A stretch of 64,000 nucleotides of DNA. Source: Massilia phyllostachyos (GTDB lineage: Bacteria > Pseudomonadota > Gammaproteobacteria > Burkholderiales > Burkholderiaceae_D). Below are positions 49,621 through 59,167 of this stretch, piece after piece. Under the pieces are notes generated by a model, which saw only the letters and a program-made list of their open reading frames with translations, did not search any database and was not told where the DNA came from. The first letter of the stretch is position 1. The number at the start of each line of letters is the position of its first letter. The DNA lies in contig NZ_JAJNOC010000010.1 of the NCBI RefSeq assembly GCF_021044825.1, forward strand, positions 62,001-126,000. Direction: 5' to 3'. The position numbers and the translations under genes were made by a program.

Positions 49621-50421
49621 ATGGCGCACCCGCTGGAACTTCGCGCATGCGCATTGCACGCCCTGCTGGAAACCGACCCGGCCCGCAAGACGGAGCTGGT
49701 AGCGGCGCTCGCGGCCGCGCGCCGCGACGGCGGCTGGACGGTCGATGCCGCCGCAAGCCTTGATGCGCCCGCTGGCATCCCCGGCCGCCCCGCCAGACCG
49801 GAACTGGTCTCGCCGCGCCTGGTCGGCCGCCGCTCGATGGCGACCGTCGAGGGCCGCGCCATGCTGGTGCACGCGCTGGCCCACATCGAATTCAACGCCA
49901 TCAACCTGGCGCTCGACGCCCTGTGGCGCTTTCCCGGCATGCCGGAGCAGTATTACCTCGACTGGCTCAAGGTGGCGAGCGAGGAGGCGTTGCACTTCAC
50001 TATGCTGTGCGCCCACCTCGAAACGCTCGGCCACCGCTATGGCGACTTCCCCGGCCACGACAGCCTGTGGGAGATGGTCGAGAAAACCAGGGGCGATATC
50101 CTGGCGCGCATGGCGCTGGTGCCGCGCACCCTCGAAGCGCGCGGCCTGGATGCGATCCCGCCGCTGCGCGCCAAGCTGGCGCAAGCGGGCGACCAGGCCG
50201 CCGCCGACATCCTGGACGTGCTGCTGGTCGATGAAGTCGGCCACGTCGACATCGGCAACCGCTGGTATCTCGCGCTGTGCGAGGAACGCGGCCTCGAGCC
50301 GGTCCGGACCTATGCCGACCTCACGTTGCAGTACAAGGCGCCGGTCCTGAAAGGCCCGTTCAACCTCGAGGCGCGGCGCCAGGCCGGCTTCAGCGAGGCG
50401 GAGCTGGCCCGCTTCGCGTGA
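49621..50421 (+). CDS. DUF455 ferritin-like protein
   Basis: 266 aa from ATG 49621; a TTG at 49603 is possible. Ferritin-like di-iron pattern: HALAHIEFNAINLALDA, KVASEEALHFTMLCAHLE and DVLLVDEVGHVDIGNRW, each with a Glu and His at helix positions expected of metal ligands. DUF455 proteins are distantly related to MiaE tRNA hydroxylase, but their function is not established. It is next to polB (6-bp gap) and may be co-transcribed. Confidence 0.85.
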   Translation: MAHPLELRACALHALLETDPARKTELVAALAAARRDGGWTVDAAASLDAPAGIPGRPARPELVSPRLVGRRSMATVEGRAMLVHALAHIEFNAINLALDALWRFPGMPEQYYLDWLKVASEEALHFTMLCAHLETLGHRYGDFPGHDSLWEMVEKTRGDILARMALVPRTLEARGLDAIPPLRAKLAQAGDQAAADILDVLLVDEVGHVDIGNRWYLALCEERGLEPVRTYADLTLQYKAPVLKGPFNLEARRQAGFSEAELARFA

Positions 50422-50427
50422 ATCGCC

Positions 50428-52818
50428 ATGGATGACACCGCCGAACGCGGCTTCCTGCTGACGCGTCACTGGCGCGATACGGATGCGGGTTGCGAAGTCG
50501 AGTACTGGCTCGCCACCGAGAATGGCGCGCGCTGCCTGCGCCTGCCGCCCCAGCCGGCCCTGGCCTTCATCCCGCTGGAGCAGCGCGAGGCCGCCGCACA
50601 GCTGCTGCGCCAGGAAACCCGCGGCCGGGTCGACTGGGAGCTGCGCGAACTGGCGCTCACCGACTTCCGCCACCGCCCGGTGGCCGGCCTGTACTGCCGC
50701 CACTATCGCCAGCTGCTGCGTTTCGAGAAGCGCCTGCGCGAAGCCGGCGTCGACGTCTACGAAGCCGACGTCAAGCCCACCGAGCGCTACCTGATGGAGC
50801 GCTTCGTCACCGCGCCGGTGCTGTATGGTGGTCGGCCGGATAACGAAAGAGCTGACCTGCTGCATGACGCCCAGCTGCGCCCCGACGGCGGCTACCGTCC
50901 AAGCCTGCGCCTGGTCTCGCTCGACATCGAAACCAACCAGCACGGCGAGCTGTATTGCATCGGCCTGGAAGGCTGCGGCCAGCGCCAGGTCTACATGCTG
51001 GGCGAAGCCAACGGCGGCGCGCCGCCGGACGGTGCCGAGGACTTCGATCTCGACTACTGCGCCTCGCGCAACGAACTGCTCGACCGCTTCGAGGAGTGGA
51101 TCGCGCGCCACGACCCGGACGCCATCATCGGCTGGAACGTGATCCAGTTCGACCTGCGCATGCTGGTGCAGGCCGCCGAGCGGCGCGGCCGGCCGCTGAT
51201 GCTGGGGCGCGACGGCAGCGCCATCGAGACGCGCGCCCACGGCCGCTCCGAGCATTTCTTCGTCTGCATCGCCGGCCGCCCGGTGATCGACGGGATCGAG
51301 GCGTTGCGCTCGGCGACCTGGAGCTTTCCCTCGTTCAGCCTGGAGTCGGTGTCGCAAACCCTGCTGGGCGAGGGCAAGGCGATCGACAATCCCTACAGCC
51401 GGATGGACGAGATCAACCGCATGTTCGCCGAGGACAAGCCGGCCCTGGCCTGGTACAACCTCAAGGATTGCGTCCTCGTCACCCGCATCTTCGAGAAGAC
51501 CGGCTTGATTCCTTTTCTTCTCGAGCGCGCCAGCGTCACCGGGCTGGCGCTGGACCGCATGGGCGGCTCGGTGGCGGCCTTCGAGCACCGCTACCTGCCG
51601 CTGATGCACCGCCAGGGGTTCGTGGCGCCGAACATCGGCGACGTGCCGGCCGCCGACAGCCCGGGCGGCTTCGTGATGGATTCGCGCTCGGGGCTCTACG
51701 ATTCGGTGGTGGTGCTGGACTATAAGAGCCTGTACCCCTCGATCATCCGCACCTTCCTGATCGACCCGGTCGGGCTGGTCGCCGGGCTGGAGGAAGACGA
51801 AGCCGAGACCATCCCGGGTTTTCGCGGCGGCCGTTTCTCGCGCACGCGCCACTGCCTGCCCGGCATCGTGCGCCAGGTCTGGGAAGGACGCGAAGCCGCC
51901 AAGCGCGAGAGGAACGCGCCGCTGTCGCAGGCGCTGAAGATCATCATGAACGCCTTCTACGGCGTGCTGGGCACCACCGCCTGCCGCTTCTTCGACCCGC
52001 GCCTGGCCTCGTCGATCACGATGCGCGGCCACGAGATCATGCACCGCACCCGCGCCCTGATCGAGGAGCGGGGCTACGGCGTGATCTACGGCGACACCGA
52101 TTCCACCTTCGTCTGGCTCGGCCGCGCCCGCGGCGAGGAAGAGGCGCAGGCCATCGGCCGCGCCCTGGTGGAGCACGTCAACGGCTGGTGGCGCACGCAC
52201 CTGCGGGAGGAGTACGGCATCGACAGCGCGCTCGAGCTGGAATTCGACACCCATTACCGGCGCTTCCTGATGCCGACCGTGCGCGGCTCGGACGAGGGCA
52301 GCAAGAAGCGCTACGCCGGCCTGGTGAGCCTGCCGGACGGCGGCGAAGACGTGGTCTACAAAGGCCTGGAGACGGTGCGCACCGACTGGTCGCCGCTGGC
52401 CCAGCGCTTCCAGCAGGAGCTCTATTACCGAATCTTCAAGGGCGAACCCTACGCCGACTGGGTCGCCAACTATGTGGCGGCGACCCTGCGCGGGGAGCAC
52501 GACGAGCTGCTGATTTATCGGAAGCGCCTGCGCCGCCCGCTCGAGGAGTATGAGCGCAACGTGCCGCCGCACGCGCGCGCGGCGCGCATGCTGGACGACT
52601 GGCACGTGGCCCAGGGCCGCGCGCCCCAGTTCCGCCGCGGCGGCTGGATCCGCTACGTGATGAGCACCGCCGGGCCCGAACCGCTGGAGATGCGGCGGGC
52701 GCCGATCGACTACGAGCACTATTTGACGAAACAACTCGAACCGATCGCCGACGCGATCCTGCCCTTTGTCGGCGACAGCTTTGCACGGCTGACAAGTCCG
52801 CAGGGCGATCTGTTTTAA
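50428..52818 (+). CDS. polB: DNA polymerase II (family B)
   Basis: 796 aa, close to E. coli Pol II (783 aa). The proofreading exonuclease is intact: Exo I SLDIETNQHG (Asp166, Glu168), Exo II IIGWNVIQFD and Exo III WYNLKDCVLV. The polymerase has motif A LDYKSLYPSII (Asp431), motif B KIIMNAFYGVLG and motif C YGDTDST (Asp556, Asp558). Pol II takes part in restart and translesion synthesis and is often damage-induced. No LexA box was obvious upstream, and the gene probably shares a transcript with DUF455. Confidence 0.95.
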   Translation: MDDTAERGFLLTRHWRDTDAGCEVEYWLATENGARCLRLPPQPALAFIPLEQREAAAQLLRQETRGRVDWELRELALTDFRHRPVAGLYCRHYRQLLRFEKRLREAGVDVYEADVKPTERYLMERFVTAPVLYGGRPDNERADLLHDAQLRPDGGYRPSLRLVSLDIETNQHGELYCIGLEGCGQRQVYMLGEANGGAPPDGAEDFDLDYCASRNELLDRFEEWIARHDPDAIIGWNVIQFDLRMLVQAAERRGRPLMLGRDGSAIETRAHGRSEHFFVCIAGRPVIDGIEALRSATWSFPSFSLESVSQTLLGEGKAIDNPYSRMDEINRMFAEDKPALAWYNLKDCVLVTRIFEKTGLIPFLLERASVTGLALDRMGGSVAAFEHRYLPLMHRQGFVAPNIGDVPAADSPGGFVMDSRSGLYDSVVVLDYKSLYPSIIRTFLIDPVGLVAGLEEDEAETIPGFRGGRFSRTRHCLPGIVRQVWEGREAAKRERNAPLSQALKIIMNAFYGVLGTTACRFFDPRLASSITMRGHEIMHRTRALIEERGYGVIYGDTDSTFVWLGRARGEEEAQAIGRALVEHVNGWWRTHLREEYGIDSALELEFDTHYRRFLMPTVRGSDEGSKKRYAGLVSLPDGGEDVVYKGLETVRTDWSPLAQRFQQELYYRIFKGEPYADWVANYVAATLRGEHDELLIYRKRLRRPLEEYERNVPPHARAARMLDDWHVAQGRAPQFRRGGWIRYVMSTAGPEPLEMRRAPIDYEHYLTKQLEPIADAILPFVGDSFARLTSPQGDLF

Positions 52819-52917
52819 TTCTGCGACATACCGTTGAGAAAGTTGCCACGAAGAATCAATTCTGGCATTAATCACGGCCCGAAACGGCGCAACTTTGTGT
52901 AGACTCTCCCCCAAAAG

Positions 52918-55245
52918 ATGCAGAGAAACTACACGTCCATGACCACCATCAAGACTTCGCTCAAGGGATTCCTGCCCAGCGGCCTGTCCGGCTACATGGC
53001 CCTGGCCTCATCGATCCTGTCGATCATCCTCACCGTGGTCCTGGTGGCCCTGGTGCACCGGCAAGCGACGGAACATTTCAAGGAAAACATCGGCAACGGC
53101 CTCGGTGAGCTGGCCCAGCAGACCGCGGACAAGCTCGACCGCGGAATGTACGAACGCTACCGCGAGATCCGGCTGGTCGCCAAGCGCCTGGCCGAACTCG
53201 ACCCGGTGGCGGAGAAGGACCGGCGCCGCCGCATGCTCGACGATGCGGTCGAGACCTATGGCTACTACAGCTGGCTCGGCTTCGCCGGCCTGGACGGCAC
53301 CGTGCATGCGGCGGCGCGCGGCCTGCTGGAAGGCGCCAACGTGGCGCAGCGTCCGTGGTTCTCGAATGCGCTGAAGAATATCCACATCGGCGACGTGCAC
53401 GAAGCGGTCAAGCTGGCCAAGCTGCTGCCGTCGGACGACGGCCAGCCGCTGCGCTTCGTCGACGTCGCCTTCCCGGTGCTCGGGGCCGGCGGCAGCCCGG
53501 CCGGGGTGCTGGGCGCCCACCTGTCCTGGCAGTGGGCGCGCGACGTCGAGCGTTCGGTGATCCTGCCGATCCAGGCCAGCCGCCAGGTGCAGGCCCTGAT
53601 CGCCAGCAGCGACGGCACCGTGCTGCTCGGGCCGCCCGAACTGCTGGGCGAGAAGCTCGACCTGCGCGCCCTGGAGCAGGCGCGCAACGACAAGGGCGTC
53701 GGCTACCACCTCGAGACCTGGCCCGACGGGAAGGATTACCTGGTCGGCTACAGCCAGACCCGCGGCTACGCCGACTACCCGGGCCTGGGCTGGACCGTCC
53801 TGCTGCGCCAGGAGGCGGTCAACGCCTATGCGCCGGTGCGCAAGCTGAGCCAGTATGCCTTGTGGACCGGGGTCAGCCTGGCGGTCCTGTTCTCGCTGGC
53901 GGGCGGCCTGGTGGCCAACTGGATCACCCAGCCGATCAAGCAGCTGCAGCAGGACGCCGACCGCATCCGCCAGGGCGAGGCGGCCACCATCACGCCGACC
54001 GGGCGTTCCTACGACGAGGTGCAGAGCCTGTCGGGCGCGCTGAACACGCTGCTGGACGACCTGCTGCGGCGCAGCCGCCAGCTCGAATCGCTCAACCAGA
54101 ACCTGGAACAGCGGGTCGACGAGCGCACCCGCGAACTGGCCGGGGCACTGGCACGGGTAGCGCAGACCGCCCAGCGCATCCAGACCATCGTCGAAAGTGC
54201 GCAGGACGCTTTCATCGGCATGGACCGCAGCGGCATCGTCACCGACTGGAATTCCCAGGCCGAGCTGATGCTGGGCTGGACCCGCGACGAGGCGGTGGGC
54301 CGCTCGCTGGGCGCGCTGGCGCTGCCGCGCCGCTTCCAGGCCGGCTTCGAGCGCGCCCTGCAGGACTACCGCAACACCGGGGTCGCGCGCGACCTCAGCG
54401 GACGGATCGAGCGCACCCTGGTCGACCGCCACGGCAACGAGCTGCCGGTCGAACTGTCGATCGGCAGCGCGGGGCAGGGCGAGCGCGGCTTCTTCAGCCT
54501 GTTCGTGCGCGACATCGCGCAGCGCAAGCGGGTCGACGAGATGAAGAACGAACTGGTGGCGACCGTCTCGCACGAGCTGCGCACGCCGCTTACCTCGATG
54601 CGCGCTTCGCTGTCGCTGCTGCAGTCGGGCGCCGCCGGCCACCTCGACAGCGAAGCCCAGGAACTGGTCGGCATCGCGCACCGCCACTGCGAGCGCCTGG
54701 TGCGCCTGGTGAGCGACATGCTCGACATCGAGAAGGTCGCCTCCGGCAAGGTGGCGGTGCAGCCGCGCCCCGAACGCTTCCTGCCGGTGGTGCTCGATGC
54801 GCTGGCCGCGATCCGGGTCCAGGCCGCGGACGCCGGGGTCGCCCTGGCGCCGCACTGGTCGCCCGAGCTGGAAGGCCTGGTGGTCGAGGTCGATCGCGAT
54901 CGCATCACCCAGGTCTTGCTGAACCTGCTGTCGAACGCGGTCAAGTTCGCGCCGCGCGGCAGCAGCGTGGACGTGAACCTCGAGAACGGCGGCGACCAGG
55001 TGCGCATCAGCGTGGCGGACCGCGGCGCCGGCATTCCCGAGGCCTTCCGCGACCGCATCTTCCAGCGCTTCGCCCAGGCAGATCCGGGCGCCAACCAGAA
55101 GACCAGCACTGGCCTGGGCCTGGCGATCAGCCGCCAGATCGTGGTCGAGCACGGCGGCCAACTGGGCTTCGAGGACCGCTTCGGCGGCGGCACGGTGTTC
55201 CACGTCGACCTGCCGCTGACCCAGGCGACACTGACGGTCGCGTGA
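52918..55245 (+). CDS. Membrane hybrid-sensor histidine kinase (Cache-HAMP-PAS-HK)
   Basis: 775 aa. First membrane segment LASSILSIILTVVLVALVH (about 30-50), a periplasmic Cache-type sensor domain (about 50-310), a second segment LWTGVSLAVLFSLAGGLVANW, HAMP, a coiled coil, a PAS domain (IVESAQDAFIGMDRSGIVTDW), HisKA with His552 in VATVSHELRTPLTSMR, and an ATPase domain (QVLLNLLSNAVKFAP, DRGAGIPEAF, STGLGLAISRQIV). No receiver domain and no adjacent regulator, so the cognate response regulator is elsewhere. A small-molecule ligand is expected from the Cache domain. Confidence 0.88.
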   Translation: MQRNYTSMTTIKTSLKGFLPSGLSGYMALASSILSIILTVVLVALVHRQATEHFKENIGNGLGELAQQTADKLDRGMYERYREIRLVAKRLAELDPVAEKDRRRRMLDDAVETYGYYSWLGFAGLDGTVHAAARGLLEGANVAQRPWFSNALKNIHIGDVHEAVKLAKLLPSDDGQPLRFVDVAFPVLGAGGSPAGVLGAHLSWQWARDVERSVILPIQASRQVQALIASSDGTVLLGPPELLGEKLDLRALEQARNDKGVGYHLETWPDGKDYLVGYSQTRGYADYPGLGWTVLLRQEAVNAYAPVRKLSQYALWTGVSLAVLFSLAGGLVANWITQPIKQLQQDADRIRQGEAATITPTGRSYDEVQSLSGALNTLLDDLLRRSRQLESLNQNLEQRVDERTRELAGALARVAQTAQRIQTIVESAQDAFIGMDRSGIVTDWNSQAELMLGWTRDEAVGRSLGALALPRRFQAGFERALQDYRNTGVARDLSGRIERTLVDRHGNELPVELSIGSAGQGERGFFSLFVRDIAQRKRVDEMKNELVATVSHELRTPLTSMRASLSLLQSGAAGHLDSEAQELVGIAHRHCERLVRLVSDMLDIEKVASGKVAVQPRPERFLPVVLDALAAIRVQAADAGVALAPHWSPELEGLVVEVDRDRITQVLLNLLSNAVKFAPRGSSVDVNLENGGDQVRISVADRGAGIPEAFRDRIFQRFAQADPGANQKTSTGLGLAISRQIVVEHGGQLGFEDRFGGGTVFHVDLPLTQATLTVA

Positions 55246-55368
55246 AGCGGAGAAGAGCCGGATTCAGCAAATCCGTCGGTGCGCACCATGCCGAATGCAT
55301 GAATTGACGATTTTGTTGCGGTTGGGCATCAAAAATTCCTGTTAAATCGAAAATATCGATAAAAGCGC

Positions 55369-55398
55369 TTTACTGATTTTGCTGACTTGTGCGATTAT
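55369..55398 (+). promoter_or_regulatory. Possible promoter of the pilus operon
   Basis: TTTACT (55369-55374), an 18-bp spacer and GATTAT (55393-55398) in an AT-rich gap. The palindromic ATCGAAAATATCGAT just upstream may be an operator. Confidence 0.35.
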
Positions 55399-55444
55399 TG
55401 CGTTACGGCAATGCAGCCGCTTTTTCGATAACAGGAGCTGAACA

Positions 55445-55966
55445 ATGAAATCGCGTACTCGTCACTTCGTCACCACCATCCTCGCCGCAGCCCTGCTGCC
55501 TTCGATGGCCGGCGCCGCCAACGTCTACACCACGGGCATCCCGAAGACGGCGGCATTCGACGTGACCATGCGCATCGTCGCCGACTGCACCATCTCGGCG
55601 ACCGGCATCGATTTCGGCCAGAACCAGGGCCTGCTGACCCAGGCCGTGTCCGGCACCGCGAACATCAAGGTGACCTGCTCCAACACCACCCCGTACAACA
55701 TCGGCCTGAACCAGGGCACCGGCGCCGGCTCGAGCGGCACCACGCGCTACATGGCGGGCACCGGCGCCAACACCGGCACCGTCAAGTTCAACCTGTACCA
55801 GAGCTCGGGCGGCGGCCTGTGGGGCAATACCCAGGGCAGCGACACCGTCGGCGGCACCGGCTCGGGCCAGGCCCAGAACATCACCGTCTACGGCGAGATC
55901 CCGGTCCAGGACACCCCGGCCCCGGACGCCTACAAATCCACCATCACCGCCACCGTCTACTTCTGA
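55445..55966 (+). CDS. Spore-coat-U-domain pilin subunit (CsuA/B-like)
   Basis: 173 aa; CAGGAG precedes the ATG. Signal peptide MKSRTRHFVTTILAAALLPS ends at AGAA. The SCPU/Csu pilin domain shows RIVADCTISATGIDFGQNQG and IKVTCSNTTPYNIGLNQGTG, a typical Cys pair, ending TITATVYF with the penultimate aromatic of chaperone-usher subunits. It polymerises into archaic chaperone-usher pili on the cell surface, involved in attachment and biofilm. First gene of the operon. Confidence 0.9.
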   Translation: MKSRTRHFVTTILAAALLPSMAGAANVYTTGIPKTAAFDVTMRIVADCTISATGIDFGQNQGLLTQAVSGTANIKVTCSNTTPYNIGLNQGTGAGSSGTTRYMAGTGANTGTVKFNLYQSSGGGLWGNTQGSDTVGGTGSGQAQNITVYGEIPVQDTPAPDAYKSTITATVYF

Positions 55967-55977
55967 TACCGAACCTG

Positions 55978-56724
55978 ATGATCGACCGCGTCCGCCGTCT
56001 TGCCGCCACCCTCGTCCCCGCACTGCTGATCCTGCTGCTGGCCAGCCTCGCCATGGGCACGGCGAGTGCCGCCAACCTGCAGATCTCGCCGGTCTCGATC
56101 AGCTTCAGGGCCGGCCAGACGGCGGCCGGCGTGACCCTGCAGAACCTGGGCGAGCAGCCGCTGCACGGCCAGGTGCGGGTGTTCGTGTGGGACCAGAAGG
56201 ATGGCGAAGACGTGCTGGCGCCCGCCACCGACGTCGTGGCCAGCCCGCCGATCATGGAAGTCGCCCCCAACAGCACGCAGACCGTGCGCCTGGTGCGCCG
56301 CAACCCGGCGCCGGCGCGCGGCGAACAGACCTACCGCATCCTGATCGACGAGATCCCGAAAGGCGACGCCGCCGCCAGCGGCGTGGCGATCCGGCTCCAG
56401 TACTCGGTGCCGGTGTTCGTGCCGCCGGCCGACGAAGCGGCCGCGCCGCAACTGGCCTGGTCGATCAAGCGCCAGGACGGCGCCTGGTTCCTGGAAGCGC
56501 GCAACGACGGCGCGCTGCACGCCCAGCTGGGCGCCACCACCCTGCGCACCCAGAATGGCAAGGAATTCCAGCTCAGCAAAGGCCTGCTCGGCTACGCGCT
56601 GCCGGGCCGCACCCGCCGCTGGCGCCTGCCGGACGGCGCCACCGTGCTGTTCGGCGCCGGCGCCGTATCGGTGCACACCACGGTGAACGCGCAGGCGGCC
56701 CAGGCGGTCGCGCGCCTGGACTAG
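55978..56724 (+). CDS. Periplasmic pilus chaperone (CsuC-like)
   Basis: 248 aa. Signal peptide with hydrophobic ALLILLLASLAMGTASAANL. Two immunoglobulin-like domains of the PapD type: LQISPVSISFRAGQTAAGVT, VAPNSTQTVRLVRRNPAPAR (subunit-binding strand G1 with Arg/Leu pattern), and EQTYRILIDEIPKGD. It folds and escorts the pilin to the usher. 11 bp after the pilin gene and 15 bp before the usher gene. Confidence 0.9.
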   Translation: MIDRVRRLAATLVPALLILLLASLAMGTASAANLQISPVSISFRAGQTAAGVTLQNLGEQPLHGQVRVFVWDQKDGEDVLAPATDVVASPPIMEVAPNSTQTVRLVRRNPAPARGEQTYRILIDEIPKGDAAASGVAIRLQYSVPVFVPPADEAAAPQLAWSIKRQDGAWFLEARNDGALHAQLGATTLRTQNGKEFQLSKGLLGYALPGRTRRWRLPDGATVLFGAGAVSVHTTVNAQAAQAVARLD

Positions 56725-56739
56725 GGCGCTTGCGGCGGC

Positions 56740-59085
56740 ATGGCCGGACGGGGAAGGAGCGGGCGCTGGCTGGCCGCGCCAGTGCTGGCGCTGGCGGTCG
56801 CGGCGGCGTTCGCCCAGGCCGCGCCCGGCGCACCCGACGCGCCTGTTGAGCTCTATCTCGAGCTCAGCATCGACGGCCGCGCCACCGGCGCGGTGCTGCC
56901 GTTCCGCCGCCACGCCGACGGACGCCTCTCCAGCGACGCCGCCGCGCTGCGCGAAGCGGGCCTGGACACCGCCCGCCTCAAGCTGCCGGAGACCGGCGAC
57001 GTCGACCTTGGTTCCGTCGACGGCCTGCGCTTCGCCTTCGACGCCGCCGCCCAGAGCGTCGACCTGCGCCTGGACGACAGCCTGCGCGACGCGCAGGTGC
57101 TGCGCACCCGGCGCGAACGGCGCGCCGAGGCGGGCAGCGTCAGCCCCGGCTTTGTCCTCAACTACGACCTGTATGCGCGCTTCGGCGAACAGCGCGGCCT
57201 GTCGACCCTGAACGAGCTGCGCTGGTTCGGCGGGCACGGCGTGGTCGCCACCAGCGGCAATGCGGTGCTGGCGGGCGGCCGGCGCCGCTACGTGCGCTAC
57301 GACAGTTCCTGGACCCGTTCCGACCCGGCGACGCTCTCGACCCTGCAGCTCGGCGACTTCGTCACGCCCTCGTTGAACTGGTCGCGTTCCTACCGCATGG
57401 CCGGCGTCGAGTGGCGCAAGAACTTCGACCTGCGTCCCGACCTGCTGACCTATCCGGTGGCGGCGATTGCCGGTTCGGCCGTGGTGCCGAGCAAGGTCAG
57501 CCTGTACGTGAACGGGGTCCAGCAGATGGCGCGCGAGGTGCCGGGCGGGCCCTTCCTGGTCGACGGCATCACCGGCCTGAACGGGGCCGGCCAGGCCACG
57601 CTGGTCACCCAGGACGCGCTCGGGCGCACCGTGGAACGCTCGGTGCCGCTGTATGTCGACACCCGCCTGATGGCGCGCGGCCTGTCCGACTTCGCCGTCT
57701 CGGCCGGCGTGCTGCGGCGCGACTACGGTCTGGAATCCTTCCGCTATGGCTCGTCGCCGGTGGCCAGCGCCTCGCTGCGCCACGGCGTCATTGATGCATT
57801 CACCATCGAGGCCCATGCCGAAGGCGGGCGCTCGCAGGTCGCCGCCGGCGTGGGGGCGCTGGCGCGCCTGGGGATGCTCGGCGTGGTGACCGGGTCGGTG
57901 TCAGGCAGCGCCGGGCGCTATCGCGGCCAGCAAGTGCAGCTGGGCTACCAGTTCATCTCGCAACGCGTCGCCGTCGACGTCCAGAGCACGCGCGCCAGCA
58001 AGGGCTATGGCGATCTGGGGAGCCTGGAGCGCCAGCCGGTGAACCGCGCCTCGGACCGCGCCAGCCTGGCCTGGTCGCAGCCCTGGCTGGGCAGCGTCAG
58101 CGCCAGCTACATCCGCTACGCGCTGGCCCAGGGCGCGGACAGCGGCGACGGCCAGGATGCGCGCCTGGTCTCGGTGGCCTGGTCGCGCACCCTCGGCCTG
58201 GGCGTTTACCTGAGCGTGAACGCCTTTCGCGACCTCGACCGGCCGCGCGCGCGCGGCCTGAACCTGTCGTTCAGCTTCGCCTTGGGTTCCCGGGTGTCGG
58301 GCAGTGCCAGCAGTGCGCGCCAGAACGGCGCCACCAGCCGGATCGCGACCCTGTCGCGCGCGCCGGATTTCGCCGGCGGCTTCGGCTGGGGCCTGCAGTC
58401 GGGCGACAACGCCGGCGAGCGCTTCGGCCAGGCCCAGCTCCAGTACCTGGGCGCGCACGGCCTGTTCAACGCCAGCGCCAGCCGCACCGGCGGCGGCGCC
58501 GGCGCCACGGCCGCCAGCGCCGGCTTCACCGGCGCCCTGGTGGCGATGGATGGCGCGCTGCTGCCGGCGCGCCAGGTAGGCGCGGCCTTCGCGCTGGTCT
58601 CGACCGGCGTGCCGGGTGTGCCGGTGTTGCAGGAGAACCGGCCGATCGGCGTCACCGACGGCGGCGGCCACATCCTGCTGCCGAACCTGATTCCCTATAC
58701 CGCCAACCTGATCTCGATCGACACCGCCGCGCTGCCCGCCGACGTGCGGGTGCGCAGCACCAGCATGCAGGTGGTGCCGCGCGCGATGGCGGGCGTGGAG
58801 GCGCGCTTCCCGGTCGAGCGCTACCGCGCCGCCACGGTGATCCTGCACGACCGCGATGGCAATCCGGTGCCGCCCGGCACGCGCGTGGCCGTGGTGGGGG
58901 CGGACGGCAAGGCGGCGGAGACGATCGCCGGCTACGACGGCGTGGTGTTCGTGGAGGGATTATCCGGCCGCACCCGCCTGCGGATGGAGACGGCGGCCGG
59001 GACCTGCGAGGCGGGCTTCGACTATGCGATTGGCGGCGCCGACATACCGACCATCGGCCCGCTGCGCTGCCTGCCGGTGAAGTAG
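56740..59085 (+). CDS. Outer-membrane usher (CsuD-like)
   Basis: 781 aa. Signal peptide (LAAPVLALAVAAAFAQA), N-terminal domain with PVELYLELSIDG, a 24-strand beta-barrel with plug (SLYVNGVQQMAREVPGGPFL), and C-terminal domains ending FDYAIGGADIPTIGPLRC. It is the pore that assembles and exports the pilus. The operon ends here; the usual tip-adhesin gene (CsuE-like) does not follow. A TAGGGTGGG hairpin lies 35 bp downstream. Confidence 0.92.
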   Translation: MAGRGRSGRWLAAPVLALAVAAAFAQAAPGAPDAPVELYLELSIDGRATGAVLPFRRHADGRLSSDAAALREAGLDTARLKLPETGDVDLGSVDGLRFAFDAAAQSVDLRLDDSLRDAQVLRTRRERRAEAGSVSPGFVLNYDLYARFGEQRGLSTLNELRWFGGHGVVATSGNAVLAGGRRRYVRYDSSWTRSDPATLSTLQLGDFVTPSLNWSRSYRMAGVEWRKNFDLRPDLLTYPVAAIAGSAVVPSKVSLYVNGVQQMAREVPGGPFLVDGITGLNGAGQATLVTQDALGRTVERSVPLYVDTRLMARGLSDFAVSAGVLRRDYGLESFRYGSSPVASASLRHGVIDAFTIEAHAEGGRSQVAAGVGALARLGMLGVVTGSVSGSAGRYRGQQVQLGYQFISQRVAVDVQSTRASKGYGDLGSLERQPVNRASDRASLAWSQPWLGSVSASYIRYALAQGADSGDGQDARLVSVAWSRTLGLGVYLSVNAFRDLDRPRARGLNLSFSFALGSRVSGSASSARQNGATSRIATLSRAPDFAGGFGWGLQSGDNAGERFGQAQLQYLGAHGLFNASASRTGGGAGATAASAGFTGALVAMDGALLPARQVGAAFALVSTGVPGVPVLQENRPIGVTDGGGHILLPNLIPYTANLISIDTAALPADVRVRSTSMQVVPRAMAGVEARFPVERYRAATVILHDRDGNPVPPGTRVAVVGADGKAAETIAGYDGVVFVEGLSGRTRLRMETAAGTCEAGFDYAIGGADIPTIGPLRCLPVK

Positions 59086-59120
59086 ACCCGTGATTAGGCG
59101 TCTGGGACGCGCAAACAATG

Positions 59121-59142
59121 TAGGGTGGGCGGTCCCACCCTA
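59121..59142. repeat. TAGGGTGGG palindrome / possible terminator
   Basis: TAGGGTGGG-CGGT-CCCACCCTA, a 9-bp stem with 4-base loop between the convergent usher and mini-pilin genes. It belongs to the dispersed GTAGGGTGGGC set (33187, 35100/36351, 62532). Confidence 0.75.
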
Positions 59143-59167
59143 TGAATTCATGAGCTGTCGGCGGGAG

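Noticed and set aside
49594-52914. Very long open frame (over 1100 codons) on the minus strand opposite DUF455 and polB
   Set aside because: It lies antisense to two well-supported genes with full motifs. In very GC-rich DNA the antisense frame stays open by chance, and the translation is low complexity, rich in Arg, Ala, His and Gln.
53008-55203. Long minus-strand open frame opposite the sensor kinase
   Set aside because: A shadow of a gene with clear Cache, HAMP, PAS and kinase motifs on the plus strand.
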